Source of the DNA: Candidimonas humi
GTDB lineage: Bacteria > Pseudomonadota > Gammaproteobacteria > Burkholderiales > Burkholderiaceae_B
Direction: 5' to 3'
Assembly: GCF_019166065.1 (NCBI RefSeq)
Contig: NZ_JAHTBN010000009.1
Span: 1 to 64,000, forward strand
Length of the DNA stretch: 64,000 bases
The position numbers and the translations under genes are program-made. Positions 33,985 to 43,226 of the stretch are shown here, piece after piece (within the stretch, counting starts at the first letter, position 1; the number at the start of each line of letters is the position of its first letter). The notes under the pieces were generated by a model. It saw nothing but the letters and a program-made list of their open reading frames with translations. It was not told where the DNA came from and did no database searches.

Positions 33985-35385
33985 ATGAGCCAATCAACTC
34001 CACCTCTTCTTGAAGGCGCCACGCGCGACCTGGCGGCGTTCGCGGCAGGCCTGGAATTCGAGCGCATACCCGCGCAAGTGGTCGACAGGATCAAGACCAG
34101 CGCGCTGGACAGCATAGGCTGCTGCCTGTTCGGCGCCACATTGCCCTGGACACAGAAGGTACAAGCCATGGTCGAGGCCGAAGGCAGCCGCCCGGCCGCC
34201 TCGCTATTCGGCAGCGGGCGCAAGACTTCGGCGGCCGGCGCCGTGCTCGTGAACGCCACGGCGGGCCATGCCTTCGAGCTCGACGACATCCACAAAGAAT
34301 CTATCCTGCATCCCGGCTCGATCGCCTTGCCGGTAGCGGTCGCCCTGGCGGAGACGACGGGCAGGCGTAGCGGGCGAGACCTGATCACCGCCATGGCCGC
34401 CGGCTACGAGATAGGCACGCGCGTGGGCAATGCCGCCACCATGAGCCTGTTCTTCAGGGGCTTCCATCCCCAGGGCACGAGCGGCGTGTTCGTGGCGGCG
34501 GCCACCGCGGGACGGATGCTGGGTCTCGACGCGCAGCGCATGCAGCATGCGCTGGGCATCGTCGGCTCGCAGGCCGGCGGCCTCATGGCGGCGCAAGAAG
34601 GCGCCATGGTCAAGCGCTTCCATTCGGGCCGCGCGGCGCAAAGCGGCGTTTACGCCGCGCAACTGGCCGGGGCCGACTTCACCGGCATCGTGGACGTGCT
34701 CGAAGCCCCCTACGGCGGCTATCTCAGCTCGTACTCCGGCGAACCCAACGCGCGCCGCCTGACCGACGGCCTGGGGCAGGTATGGGAAACGGGAACGGTC
34801 GGCTACAAGCCGCATGCCAGCGTCACCAGCATACACGCGGCCCTGGATGCCCTGAGGCAGATCATGCTCGATCACGAACTGGCCGCGGACGACATCGCCG
34901 CGCTGGATGTCGGCGTCAGCCATATGACGCACGTGCACTGCGCATGGCCCTACAAGGCCCAGGGCGTGACGGCGGCGCAAATGAACCTGTATTACGGCCT
35001 GGCCGTCATTGCCTTCGACGGCATGGCTTTCGTGGACCAGTACCGCGAGGAACGTCTCGGCGATCCCAAAATACTCGACTTCATTTCACGCATCGATGCC
35101 CGTGTCGATGCGGACATAGACGCGATGGGGCCGGCTTTTCGCCACGCCGCCCGCGTCGCCGTCACCACCCGCAAGGGGGAACGGTTCGAGGCGGAGATCC
35201 TGCATCGGCGCGGCAGCCCCGAAAACCCCTTGCAGCAGCCCGACATCGAGCACAAGTTCCGCCACGTGGCGCGCTCCTGCCTGAGCGCACCTGACGTCGA
35301 GAAAGTCATCGAGCTCTCGCGCACGCTGGATCGGCTCGACGACATCCGGCCCTTGCTGGATATCCTGGCCGCGGCCCGGCCCTGA
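33985..35385 (+). CDS. MmgE/PrpD-family protein (first of two)
   Basis: A 466-residue protein of the 2-methylcitrate dehydratase/cis-aconitate decarboxylase superfamily. Family landmarks: LDSIGCCLFGA, GHAFELDDIHKESILHPGS, AAGYEIGTRVGNA, GTSGVFVAAATAGRMLGLD and YKPHASVTSIHAALDAL. These enzymes dehydrate, decarboxylate or isomerise tricarboxylic acids. The exact activity cannot be read from sequence. A similar gene follows 62 bp downstream; the two differ clearly in sequence, so this is not a recent duplication. Confidence 0.83.
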   Translation: MSQSTPPLLEGATRDLAAFAAGLEFERIPAQVVDRIKTSALDSIGCCLFGATLPWTQKVQAMVEAEGSRPAASLFGSGRKTSAAGAVLVNATAGHAFELDDIHKESILHPGSIALPVAVALAETTGRRSGRDLITAMAAGYEIGTRVGNAATMSLFFRGFHPQGTSGVFVAAATAGRMLGLDAQRMQHALGIVGSQAGGLMAAQEGAMVKRFHSGRAAQSGVYAAQLAGADFTGIVDVLEAPYGGYLSSYSGEPNARRLTDGLGQVWETGTVGYKPHASVTSIHAALDALRQIMLDHELAADDIAALDVGVSHMTHVHCAWPYKAQGVTAAQMNLYYGLAVIAFDGMAFVDQYREERLGDPKILDFISRIDARVDADIDAMGPAFRHAARVAVTTRKGERFEAEILHRRGSPENPLQQPDIEHKFRHVARSCLSAPDVEKVIELSRTLDRLDDIRPLLDILAAARP

Positions 35386-35447
35386 GCCACGCAAATCCGC
35401 AGCATACAAGCCCTCGACATTCATACGACCCGCAAGAAGAGACCATA

Positions 35448-36830
35448 GTGAATCTATCCCTAGCGCCCTCCGCCACCATCGCCGAACAACTGGCCGCCCA
35501 CTTCCAGGCCCTCGACTACGACAGCCTGGGCAATGCCTCTCGCAAGGCGCTCAAGCGCCTGCTGCTCGATTACCTGGGGGTAGCCGTTTCGGGCAGCCAG
35601 ACCGGCCCGGGCCGCGTGGCCGGGGCGTATGCGCTGAGCACGGGCGGCAGGCCCGAGGCCGCGCTGATCGGCGGATCGAGCCGCGCGCCCGCCGAAATGG
35701 CCGCCTTCGCCAATGCCATTTCCTCGCACAGCGTCGAGCTCGACGACATCGACGTACTGGCGCTTTTCCACTTCAGCCCCCCCGTCTATTCGGCGGCGCT
35801 GGCAACCGCCGAGCAGCGCTCGGCCAGCGGCAAGGATCTGCTCGTGTCCCTGGCCGCCGGCTGCGAAATGATGGAACGCCTGAGCAAGGCGGCCAACTCG
35901 TCGCTGCGCGACCGCGGCTACCATACGACCCCGACCTGCGGCACATTCGGGGCAACGATCGCCGCGGCGAAGATGCTCGGCCTGTCCGCGGACGAAACCG
36001 TATCGGCGCTGGGCCTGGCCGGGGCGCAGGCAGGCGGGCTGATGGAGATGTACGGCCCATCCATGCAGAAGCGCTTCAACCCGGGCCCGGCCTCTCGCAA
36101 TGGCGTCACCGCGGCGACGATCGCGCAACTGGGCTTTACCGGCGCGGCCACTATTTTCGAAGGCGAACGGGGCTTCCTGGCGGCTTTCACCGACGAAAAT
36201 TTCCCCGAGCGCCTGACCGAGGGGCTGGACCAGGCCTACCAGTTCGATATCGAATTCAAGCCCTATTCCTGCGCGCGGCCCATCCACAACGCCATTGACT
36301 GCGCCCTGGAAATACGCAAGCGCCATGCGCCCGACCTGAAGAAGATTTCCCGCATTCTCATGGAAAGGCATCCCGACTGGGCACACTACCACCAGAACGC
36401 CAAGCCGCTCACCTACCACGAGGCCCAGGTCAGCCTGCCCTATTCCGTCGCGGTGGCGCTCAGCGACGGCCAGGCGCTCTTCGCCCAGTACGACAACGCG
36501 CGGCTCACGCAGCCCGAGCTCCGCAGGCTGGCCGCCGCAGTCGAAATCACCGTGGACGAAACATTGCCGCGCGGCGTGTCCTGCCGCATGACGGCAATCA
36601 TGGAAGACGGCACGCGCCACACCGCCCAAGTCGACTACCCCAAGGGCTCCATACAAAACCCGATGAACGACGCGGAGCTGCGAGCCAAGTTCGACAGCCT
36701 CGTCATTCCGGTGCTGGGCCAGGAACGGGCGACCGCCATTGCAGATTGCGTGGCCGATATAGAGCATTGCGGCAATGTCCGCGACCTGATGGCCCTGCTG
36801 CAGCCCGGGCAGGAAGGCCTCGCAGCCTAG
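35448..36830 (+). CDS. MmgE/PrpD-family protein (second of two)
   Basis: A 460-residue protein; GTG start at 35448 (MNLSLAPSATIAEQLAAHFQ) after AAGAAGAGA. Family motifs: LLLDYLGVAVSG, ISSHSVELDDIDVLALFHFS, AAGCEMMERLSKAANSS, GTFGATIAAAKMLGLS, FKPYSCARPIHNAIDCAL. With the preceding paralogue it may act on different steps or as a heteromer. It is followed by a Bug receptor after 132 bp. Substrate unknown. Confidence 0.83.
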   Translation: MNLSLAPSATIAEQLAAHFQALDYDSLGNASRKALKRLLLDYLGVAVSGSQTGPGRVAGAYALSTGGRPEAALIGGSSRAPAEMAAFANAISSHSVELDDIDVLALFHFSPPVYSAALATAEQRSASGKDLLVSLAAGCEMMERLSKAANSSLRDRGYHTTPTCGTFGATIAAAKMLGLSADETVSALGLAGAQAGGLMEMYGPSMQKRFNPGPASRNGVTAATIAQLGFTGAATIFEGERGFLAAFTDENFPERLTEGLDQAYQFDIEFKPYSCARPIHNAIDCALEIRKRHAPDLKKISRILMERHPDWAHYHQNAKPLTYHEAQVSLPYSVAVALSDGQALFAQYDNARLTQPELRRLAAAVEITVDETLPRGVSCRMTAIMEDGTRHTAQVDYPKGSIQNPMNDAELRAKFDSLVIPVLGQERATAIADCVADIEHCGNVRDLMALLQPGQEGLAA

Positions 36831-36962
36831 AGGGAGCTCGGCAAGCGCGGGGCATGACCCCTTGCCCGGCACGAGATGCCCGCGTCGCGCCTTGCGGCGC
36901 GCGCGGCTCGCCGGCCAGGCTCGGGACGGGCGCCATTTGCAACATAAAACAAGGAGACAACT

Positions 36963-37979
36963 ATGCAATCGAGCAAAACGTACCCATGCGCCGGACTCTC
37001 GTCCCGCTTGCAAGGCGCGGCCAGGAAAACGGCCCTGGCCATAGGCCTCGTCCTGCTTGCCACCGGGGCCGCGGCCCAGGCGAAGTTCCCGTCGCGGGCA
37101 GTGACGCTGGTCGTCGGCTTTCCGCCCGGAGGTTCCAACGACATCGTTGCGCGCATCATCGCGCCCAAGTTTTCCGAGGCGCTCGGCGTGCCGGTGATCG
37201 TCGAGAACAAGGCGGGAGCCAATGCCACCATAGGCACGGAATATACGGTACGCGCCAAGCCGGACGGATATACCGTCACCCTGGGCAGCGCAAGCCCGCT
37301 GGCAATCAGCCCGCACACCTATAAAAACCTGCCCTACGATCCGCTGACCGATCTGCGCGCCGTCACCACGGTGGCGCAGACCCCCGAATTGCTGGCGATC
37401 AACCCCAAGGTGCCCGCCCGGACCCTGGCCGAACTGGTCAAGCTGTCCAAGACCCGGAACGTAACCTTGGCGTCATCGGGGGCGGGAGGCCTGCCCCATC
37501 TCGCCATCGAATTGTTCAGGCTCGAATCGGGCGGCCACATCGTGCACGTGCCCTACAAGGGCGCGGCTCCCGCGATCACCGACGCCGTCGGCGGCCACGT
37601 GGACGGCATCATTGTCGATGTGCCCGCGCTGTACTCCCAGGTCCAGGCGGGCAAGCTGCGGCCCGTGGCGGTCACGCACGAAAAACGCTCGTCCGTGCTG
37701 CCCAAGGTGCCAACCTCCGCGGAAGGCGGCCTGCCCAAGCTGCTGGCCTTCAACTGGTTCGCGGTCATGGCGCCGGCCAAGACCCCCGACGGCGTCGTCG
37801 ATACGCTGTATGCGGCGCTGGCCAAGGCGGCGAAAGACCCGCAGGTGATTGCCCAACTGGGCAAGCTGGGCATAGAACCCTATATCCAGGCTTCGCCTGC
37901 AGCCGCGGAGGCCTTCATGAAGTCGGAAACCCTGCGCTGGGGCAAGATCGCCAAGGCCGCCGACGTCCGCGCCAACTGA
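36963..37979 (+). CDS. Tripartite tricarboxylate transporter receptor (Bug/TctC family)
   Basis: A 338-residue periplasmic receptor; ATG 36963 follows AAGGAGACAACT. A long signal region (about 1-39, ending GAAAQAKFPS) precedes the Bug fold: VTLVVGFPPGGSNDIVARIIAPKF, PDGYTVTLGSASPLA, VHVPYKGAAPAITDAVGG. It closes the 33074-37979 set and is the likely capture protein for that set's substrate. Confidence 0.9.
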   Translation: MQSSKTYPCAGLSSRLQGAARKTALAIGLVLLATGAAAQAKFPSRAVTLVVGFPPGGSNDIVARIIAPKFSEALGVPVIVENKAGANATIGTEYTVRAKPDGYTVTLGSASPLAISPHTYKNLPYDPLTDLRAVTTVAQTPELLAINPKVPARTLAELVKLSKTRNVTLASSGAGGLPHLAIELFRLESGGHIVHVPYKGAAPAITDAVGGHVDGIIVDVPALYSQVQAGKLRPVAVTHEKRSSVLPKVPTSAEGGLPKLLAFNWFAVMAPAKTPDGVVDTLYAALAKAAKDPQVIAQLGKLGIEPYIQASPAAAEAFMKSETLRWGKIAKAADVRAN

Positions 37980-38135
37980 GGCGGCGGGTGCCAGGGCAGC
38001 GGGCGGTCCAGCAAACAGCCCGCAGCGCGGACGCCCGAACGGCGCGTCGTCGACCGCCAGCCACCCGGTATGCCGGGCCGCGCGGCGGCGGCCGCCGAAT
38101 GGATTACAGCCCGAATGAGGCGGCCATGAGGTGGA

Positions 38136-39185
38136 TCAGACCACGACGGTCTGGGGCCCGCCCGGCTCGCGTTCGACGATTTCGCCCAGGCGGCTGACCT
38201 GCTCGCCCTGGGCCCGCAGCGTCGCGGCGATGGCGTCGGCGCGTTCGGCCGGCACCACGATCACCATGCCTATGCCGCAATTGAAGACGCGGTGCATTTC
38301 GGCGTCGGCCACCCCGCCGTTGCGCTGCAGCCAGGAAAACAGCTCGGGCATCTGCCAGGCATCGCGATGCAGGCGGGCGCACAGCCCGTCGGCCAGGATG
38401 CGCGGCACGTTGTCCAGCAGGCCGCCGCCGGTGATGTGCGCCAGGCCCTTGATGTCGGTACCGTGCTCGGCCAGGGCATGCAGCACCGGCTTGACGTAGA
38501 TGCGGGTGGGTTCCATGACCACGTCCAGCATGGGCCTGCCGCCCAGGTCCTGGGTCGGCTTGGCGTTGGCATGCTTGAGAATGCGGCGCAACAACGAAAA
38601 CCCGTTGGAATGCGCCCCGCTGGAGGCCAGGCCCAGCACCGCGTCGCCCACGGCGATCGAGGCGCCGTCTATGATGCGGGACTTCTCGACCGCGCCCACC
38701 GCGAAGCCCGCCAGGTCATACTCGCCTTCGGGGTACATGCCCGGCATTTCGGCAGTTTCCCCGCCGATCAGGGCGCAGCCGGCTAGTTCACAGCCCTTGG
38801 CGATGCCGCCCACCACGCGCGCAGCAGTGTCGACCGACAGCTTGCCGCAGGCGAAGTAATCCAGGAAGAACAGCGGCTCGGCGCCCTGCACCAGTATGTC
38901 GTTGACGCTCATGGCCACCAGGTCGATGCCCACCGTGTCGTGGCGCTGCCAGTCGAAGGCCAGGCGCAGCTTGGTGCCGACGCCGTCGGTACCCGATACC
39001 AGCACCGGCTCGCGCATCTGCCGCGGCACCTCGAACAGCGCCCCGAAGCCGCCGATTCCGGCCATTACGCCGGCCCGCATGGTGCGCGCGGCCAGCGGCT
39101 TGATGCGGTCGACCAGCGCCTCGCCCGCGTCGATGTCGACCCCCGCGTCGCGGTATGTCAGGGAAGCTGTCTTTTTGTTCGTCAT
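38136..39185 (-). CDS. purM: Phosphoribosylformylglycinamidine cyclo-ligase PurM (AIR synthetase)
   Basis: A 349-residue enzyme of purine synthesis that closes FGAM to AIR with ATP. Start ATG 39185 ([21 protein letters not shown]). Signature segments: [56 protein letters not shown] and [15 protein letters not shown]. Length and motifs are complete. Divergent from hda, the usual arrangement in this group. Confidence 0.96.
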   Translation of the reverse strand: MTNKKTASLTYRDAGVDIDAGEALVDRIKPLAARTMRAGVMAGIGGFGALFEVPRQMREPVLVSGTDGVGTKLRLAFDWQRHDTVGIDLVAMSVNDILVQGAEPLFFLDYFACGKLSVDTAARVVGGIAKGCELAGCALIGGETAEMPGMYPEGEYDLAGFAVGAVEKSRIIDGASIAVGDAVLGLASSGAHSNGFSLLRRILKHANAKPTQDLGGRPMLDVVMEPTRIYVKPVLHALAEHGTDIKGLAHITGGGLLDNVPRILADGLCARLHRDAWQMPELFSWLQRNGGVADAEMHRVFNCGIGMVIVVPAERADAIAATLRAQGEQVSRLGEIVEREPGGPQTVVV

Positions 39186-39318
39186 GAGAAAAGCCGTGGG
39201 ATGTGCAAGAATTGCGTGTTGAGCGAAATCGCGACGCAGCCGGCGGGCCGCCCGCCCACCGGCAAGCGGAGCCACATAGCCGAATGGCAGAAGGAAGCAA
39301 TTTTACGATGTTTGCGAC

Positions 39319-40071
39319 ATGCCGGCCCAGCCGCCGCCGGGCGGCCAGCCTCCGATGAGCCGCCAGCTCATACTGGACCTGCTGCCGCCGCCCCGGCCCA
39401 CGCTGGAAAATTTCGTTCCCGGCGGCAACGGCGTCGTGCTGCAGGCCCTGCGGGAACTGCAGCCGGGCCGGGCGATCTATCTCTGGGGCCCGCCGGGCGC
39501 GGGCCGCACGCATCTGCTGCGCGCCCTGGGCGAGGCCCCGGGCTGCCTGTACGCCACCGCCGCGAGCGACCCCGGGCCGCTGGCCGAACTGGCCACGGGC
39601 GATGCCGCGCCGCCGCGGCTGGTGGCCGTGGACGATATCGGCAGCCTCGGCCCCGAGGGCCAGGCTGCGGTCTTCGCGCTGTACAATCGCTGGCGCGCCG
39701 CCGCGCAAACCGCACAGGCCTTCGCGGTGCTGGTTGCCGGCGACCGGGCTCCCATGGCCATGCCGCTGCGCGAAGACCTGCGCACACGCCTGGGCTGGGA
39801 CCTGAGCTTCCGCCTGGAACTGCTGTCCGACGCGGAGCGCGCCGCGGCCCTGGCCGGCCGTGCAGCCGAGCGCGGGCTGCAGCTGTCGGCCGAAGTGCTG
39901 AACTGGGTATTGACCCATTATGCGCGCGACATGGGTAAACTGACGGCGTTGCTCGACGCGCTGGACCGCTACTCCATGGAAAAGCAGCGCGCCATCACGC
40001 TGCCCCTGCTGCGGGAATTGCTGGCCGGCTCCGCCGACGAAGCGCCCCCGCGCCCGGCCACACCACTCTGA
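39319..40071 (+). CDS. hda: DnaA regulatory inactivator Hda
   Basis: A 250-residue DnaA-like AAA+ protein that, with the sliding clamp, stimulates ATP hydrolysis by DnaA. The clamp-binding motif (RQLILDL) is near the N-terminus, at about residues 15-21 from ATG 39319; ATG 39355 would put it at residues 3-9 as in E. coli, so the true start is uncertain. The P-loop is GPPGAGRTHLL, with Arg in place of the usual Lys; VDDIGSL is the Walker B. The C-terminal sensor region is present. pcnB follows after 9 bp. Confidence 0.88.
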   Translation: MPAQPPPGGQPPMSRQLILDLLPPPRPTLENFVPGGNGVVLQALRELQPGRAIYLWGPPGAGRTHLLRALGEAPGCLYATAASDPGPLAELATGDAAPPRLVAVDDIGSLGPEGQAAVFALYNRWRAAAQTAQAFAVLVAGDRAPMAMPLREDLRTRLGWDLSFRLELLSDAERAAALAGRAAERGLQLSAEVLNWVLTHYARDMGKLTALLDALDRYSMEKQRAITLPLLRELLAGSADEAPPRPATPL

Positions 40072-40080
40072 CACACCCTC

Positions 40081-41478
40081 ATGCTTGCAGAAACAATAAA
40101 AAACTTTGTCAGCCGGCTCTTCGCCTCCCCCGCGAAAGGCCCCTTGCGCCTGGCGCGCGACAAGCACGGCATAGACCGGCGCAACGTCTCGCGGCACGCC
40201 ATCAAAGTCTGCGAAGTGCTGCACCAGCATGGCTACGCCGCCTATATCGTCGGCGGCGCGGTGCGCGACCTGATAGTCGGCCTGCAGCCCAAGGATTTCG
40301 ACGTGGCCACCAACGCCACGCCCGAACAGATCCGCCCGCTGTTCCGCCGGGCGCGCATCATAGGCCGGCGCTTCCAGCTCGTGCACGTCGTGTTCGGCCA
40401 GGAAATCATCGAGACTTCCACGTTCCGCGCGCCTTCCAGCGCCGACCAGGAAACCGACGAATACGGCCGCATCCTGCGCGACAATACCTTCGGTACGCAC
40501 GAAGAAGATGCGGCGCGGCGCGATTTCACCGTCAACGCCCTGTATTACGACCCCATCAAGGAAGAAGTCATAGACTTCCACAATGGCGTCAGCGACCTGC
40601 GCAAGCGCGTCGTGCGCATGATCGGCGACCCCGAAACGCGCTATCGGGAAGACCCGGTGCGCATGCTGCGCGCGGTGCGCTTCGCCGCCAAGCTCAACGC
40701 CACCATCGATCCGGCCACCAAAGAACCCATACGCCGGCTGGCGGGACTGATCGAGAACGTGCCCGCCTCGCGCCTGTTCGACGAGATGCTCAAGCTGCTG
40801 ACCTGCGGCCACGCGATGGACTGCCTGCGCATGCTGCGCACGGCCGGCCTGCACCAGGGCCTGCTGCCCCTGATCGACCTGATCTTCGAAGAATCCGGCG
40901 GCGAGCAATTCGTCGAACTGGCGCTGGAACGCACCGACGCCCGGGTACGCGCGGCCAAGACGGTGAGCCCGAGCTTCCTGTTCGCCGCACTGCTCTGGAA
41001 GCTGGTGGACAAGCGCTGGCAGCAGACCGTGGCCGCGGGCGAACATTCGCTGCAGGCGCTGACCCAGGCGGCCGACTCGGTCATGGAAGAACAGACCCGC
41101 AAGCTCGCCATCCAGCGGCGCTATCAGTCCGACATGCGCGAGATCTGGTTCATGCAGCCGCGCTTCGAGCGGGCCAGCGGCAAGGCCGTCTGGCGCATGC
41201 TCGACCAGCCGCGCTTCCGCGCGGCGGTAGACTTCTTGCAGTTGCGGGCCGAAGCGCACGAAGTCGACAGCGTGCAGGCCCAGTGGTGGATGGACCTGGC
41301 CGACGCCGACGATGGGCAGCGGGCCGAGATGATCGAATCCCATATGCAGCAGAGCCGGCAGCAGCGCAGCGCGGCCGGGCCCGCGCGCAAGCGCCGCCGC
41401 CCGCGGCGCAAGACGGCCGGCCAGGGCGAAGGCGACCGCACGGTGCAAGGCGGCGAGAACCCGCAGGGCCAGGGCTGA
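40081..41478 (+). CDS. pcnB: Poly(A) polymerase PcnB
   Basis: A 465-residue class II nucleotidyltransferase that adds 3' poly(A) tails to promote RNA decay. Catalytic core: GGAVRDLIVG then KDFDVATNATPEQ, followed by the RRDFTVNALYYD and YREDPVRMLRAVRFAAKL motifs that mark PcnB/CCA enzymes. The C-terminus is strongly basic and Arg/Lys-rich (ARKRRRPRRKTAGQ), as in PcnB. Co-oriented with hda at 9-bp spacing. The 222 bp to folK carry a short AT-rich stretch and no gene. Confidence 0.94.
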   Translation: MLAETIKNFVSRLFASPAKGPLRLARDKHGIDRRNVSRHAIKVCEVLHQHGYAAYIVGGAVRDLIVGLQPKDFDVATNATPEQIRPLFRRARIIGRRFQLVHVVFGQEIIETSTFRAPSSADQETDEYGRILRDNTFGTHEEDAARRDFTVNALYYDPIKEEVIDFHNGVSDLRKRVVRMIGDPETRYREDPVRMLRAVRFAAKLNATIDPATKEPIRRLAGLIENVPASRLFDEMLKLLTCGHAMDCLRMLRTAGLHQGLLPLIDLIFEESGGEQFVELALERTDARVRAAKTVSPSFLFAALLWKLVDKRWQQTVAAGEHSLQALTQAADSVMEEQTRKLAIQRRYQSDMREIWFMQPRFERASGKAVWRMLDQPRFRAAVDFLQLRAEAHEVDSVQAQWWMDLADADDGQRAEMIESHMQQSRQQRSAAGPARKRRRPRRKTAGQGEGDRTVQGGENPQGQG

Positions 41479-41700
41479 CGGCAGAGCTGGCCGAAGCCGA
41501 AAACCGGGGCGCACCGGCCTCCCGGCCGGCTGAGGGCCGGGGCAGCATAAAGACGAGCCGCCCCCAAAGCCCACGCTGGCCTGATACCCATCGACTTTCA
41601 AAGAGATAAGAATCCCTCGCATGAATTTTTATTTTTTTGATTGCGGATACGTATGAGGCCAGGGCAAGCTCAACCAGATGCTGATCACGACACGCTTATC

Positions 41701-42174
41701 ATGACGCCGGCTTATGTAGGCCTGGGAGCCAATCTGGGCGACGCCGGAGCGACGCTGCGTCGCGCCGCGGCCGATATCGCGCGTATTCCCGGAGTAGACG
41801 GCCTGCGCCTGTCGCCCTTCTATCGCAGCGCGCCCGTCGACTCGGGCGGCCCCGACTATGTCAATGCCGTGGCGGCGCTGCGCACCGCCCTGCCCGCCCG
41901 GGAACTGCTGCGCGAGCTGCAGCGCATCGAGCTGCAATACGGACGCACCCGTCCGTACCGCAACGCCCCGCGCACGCTCGACCTGGACCTGCTGCTCTAC
42001 GGCAACGAGCGTATTGAAGAACCCGATCTCGTCGTGCCGCACCCTCGCATGCATGAACGGGCATTCGTGCTGGCGCCGCTGGCCGACCTGGAGCCGGGCT
42101 TGCGGCTGGCGCAGGGATCTCTGCCCGAACTGCTGCGGCAATGCGCCGGCCAGGCCATCGAGCGCCTGGACTGA
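41701..42174 (+). CDS. folK: 2-amino-4-hydroxy-6-hydroxymethyldihydropteridine diphosphokinase FolK
   Basis: A 157-residue folate-pathway enzyme that pyrophosphorylates 6-hydroxymethyl-dihydropterin. Motifs: AYVGLGANLGDAGATLRRA, SPFYRSAPVDSGGPDYVNAV, and the signature RTLDLDLLLYG with PHPRMHERAFVL. ATG 41701 gives the family-like start MTPAYVGLGANLG; the frame is open back to 41641, but the added residues are not conserved. The pcnB-folK order is common in betaproteobacteria. Confidence 0.95.
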   Translation: MTPAYVGLGANLGDAGATLRRAAADIARIPGVDGLRLSPFYRSAPVDSGGPDYVNAVAALRTALPARELLRELQRIELQYGRTRPYRNAPRTLDLDLLLYGNERIEEPDLVVPHPRMHERAFVLAPLADLEPGLRLAQGSLPELLRQCAGQAIERLD

Positions 42175-42243
42175 CACAATCCGATTGATCGAACCTTAGG
42201 AGCCCTTGGATGCAACGCCCTAAGCTCGCTCCAAGTTCCAGGC

Positions 42244-43128
42244 TCAATGCCCGCGGCCGGACAGGCGCTCGTGCAATCTCAGCACCGCCCGCGCGCGCTC
42301 GACGATAGGCTCGTCGACCATCTTCCCGCCGACCTCGATGGCGCCCACGCCCTGCGCCACGGATTCCGCATAGGCCTGCACGATTTCCCTGGCTTGCTCG
42401 ACTTCGTCCGCGCCCGGCATGAAGGCTTCGTTCAGGATCGGCACTTGCTTGGGATGTATGGCGCTCGCGCCGACGAAACCCAGCCGTCGGGACTCGCGGG
42501 CCAGCGCCCGGAAGGCTTCCTCGTCCTGGTAGCCGGCGACCGACCCCGCCAGGCCCAGCGGCACGATGCCCGCCGCGCGGGCAGCGATGACGCAGCGCAG
42601 CTTCGGCCCGCGCAACAGGTCGGCTTCCGGCTGGATGCCGATCGAGGTGGCGAAATCCTCGGACCCCAGGGTCATCGCGCATATGCGCGGGCACGCCCGC
42701 GCGATCTCGTCCATGTCGCAAAACCCCAGGGCAGTCTCTATCATGATGATGAAGCGGATAGACCCTTCGGCCAGGCCCATGCGCGCCTCTTGTGCGCGCA
42801 CCAGCGCGTCGTATTCCCGCACCGAGGCCGCGGACGCAACCTTGGGGATGGCCACGGCCTTGACGCCCGGCAGCACGCAGGCCCTGAGGTCGTCGCGCAC
42901 CAGCTCTTCCGTATTATTGATGCGCACGACGATATCGACGCCCTTGTCTCTCAGGAATTCGACGCATTCGGCCAGGAGGCCGCGCGCCGGCACCTTCTGC
43001 GCCGCGGGAATGCTGTCTTCGAGATCCAGCTGGATCGCATCGGCCCCGCGGGTATGCGCTTTTTCCACGAAGCGCTTTGCGGTCACCGGCACATAAAGCA
43101 GCGAACGCCAGGATAATTCTGTTGCCAT
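42244..43128 (-). CDS. CitE-like HpcH/HpaI aldolase (acyl-CoA lyase family)
   Basis: A 294-residue TIM-barrel lyase: RSLLYVPVTAKRFVEKAHTRGADAIQLDLEDSIP at the N-terminus, VVRINNTEE, the Mg2+ ligand Glu in IIMIETALGF, and AIHPKQVPILNEAF near the C-terminus. Relatives cleave malyl-, citramalyl- or citryl-CoA. ATG 43128 has GAAAGG upstream. It lies 98 bp after a class III CoA-transferase and an ABC importer on the same strand, implying uptake, CoA activation and cleavage of a dicarboxylic acid. Confidence 0.85.
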   Translation of the reverse strand: MATELSWRSLLYVPVTAKRFVEKAHTRGADAIQLDLEDSIPAAQKVPARGLLAECVEFLRDKGVDIVVRINNTEELVRDDLRACVLPGVKAVAIPKVASAASVREYDALVRAQEARMGLAEGSIRFIIMIETALGFCDMDEIARACPRICAMTLGSEDFATSIGIQPEADLLRGPKLRCVIAARAAGIVPLGLAGSVAGYQDEEAFRALARESRRLGFVGASAIHPKQVPILNEAFMPGADEVEQAREIVQAYAESVAQGVGAIEVGGKMVDEPIVERARAVLRLHERLSGRGH

Positions 43129-43226
43129 ATCGCACCTTTCCATGATTTCAATGTATGTAGTGTCTGCCCGACCCGGATGCCGGATACGCAAGCCGGCCGC
43201 CGCCTGCCGGGCCGCCCCCGACCCCG

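Noticed and set aside
38788-41622. A 944-codon minus-strand frame
   Set aside because: Antisense to hda and pcnB and partly out of frame over purM; a GC-rich shadow.
41610-41660. AT-rich stretch ahead of folK resembling the iclR operator tail (shared GAATTTTTATTTT)
   Set aside because: Only the AT tail is shared; the TTCG-N5-CGAA dyad is absent, so this is likely a promoter-type AT run.
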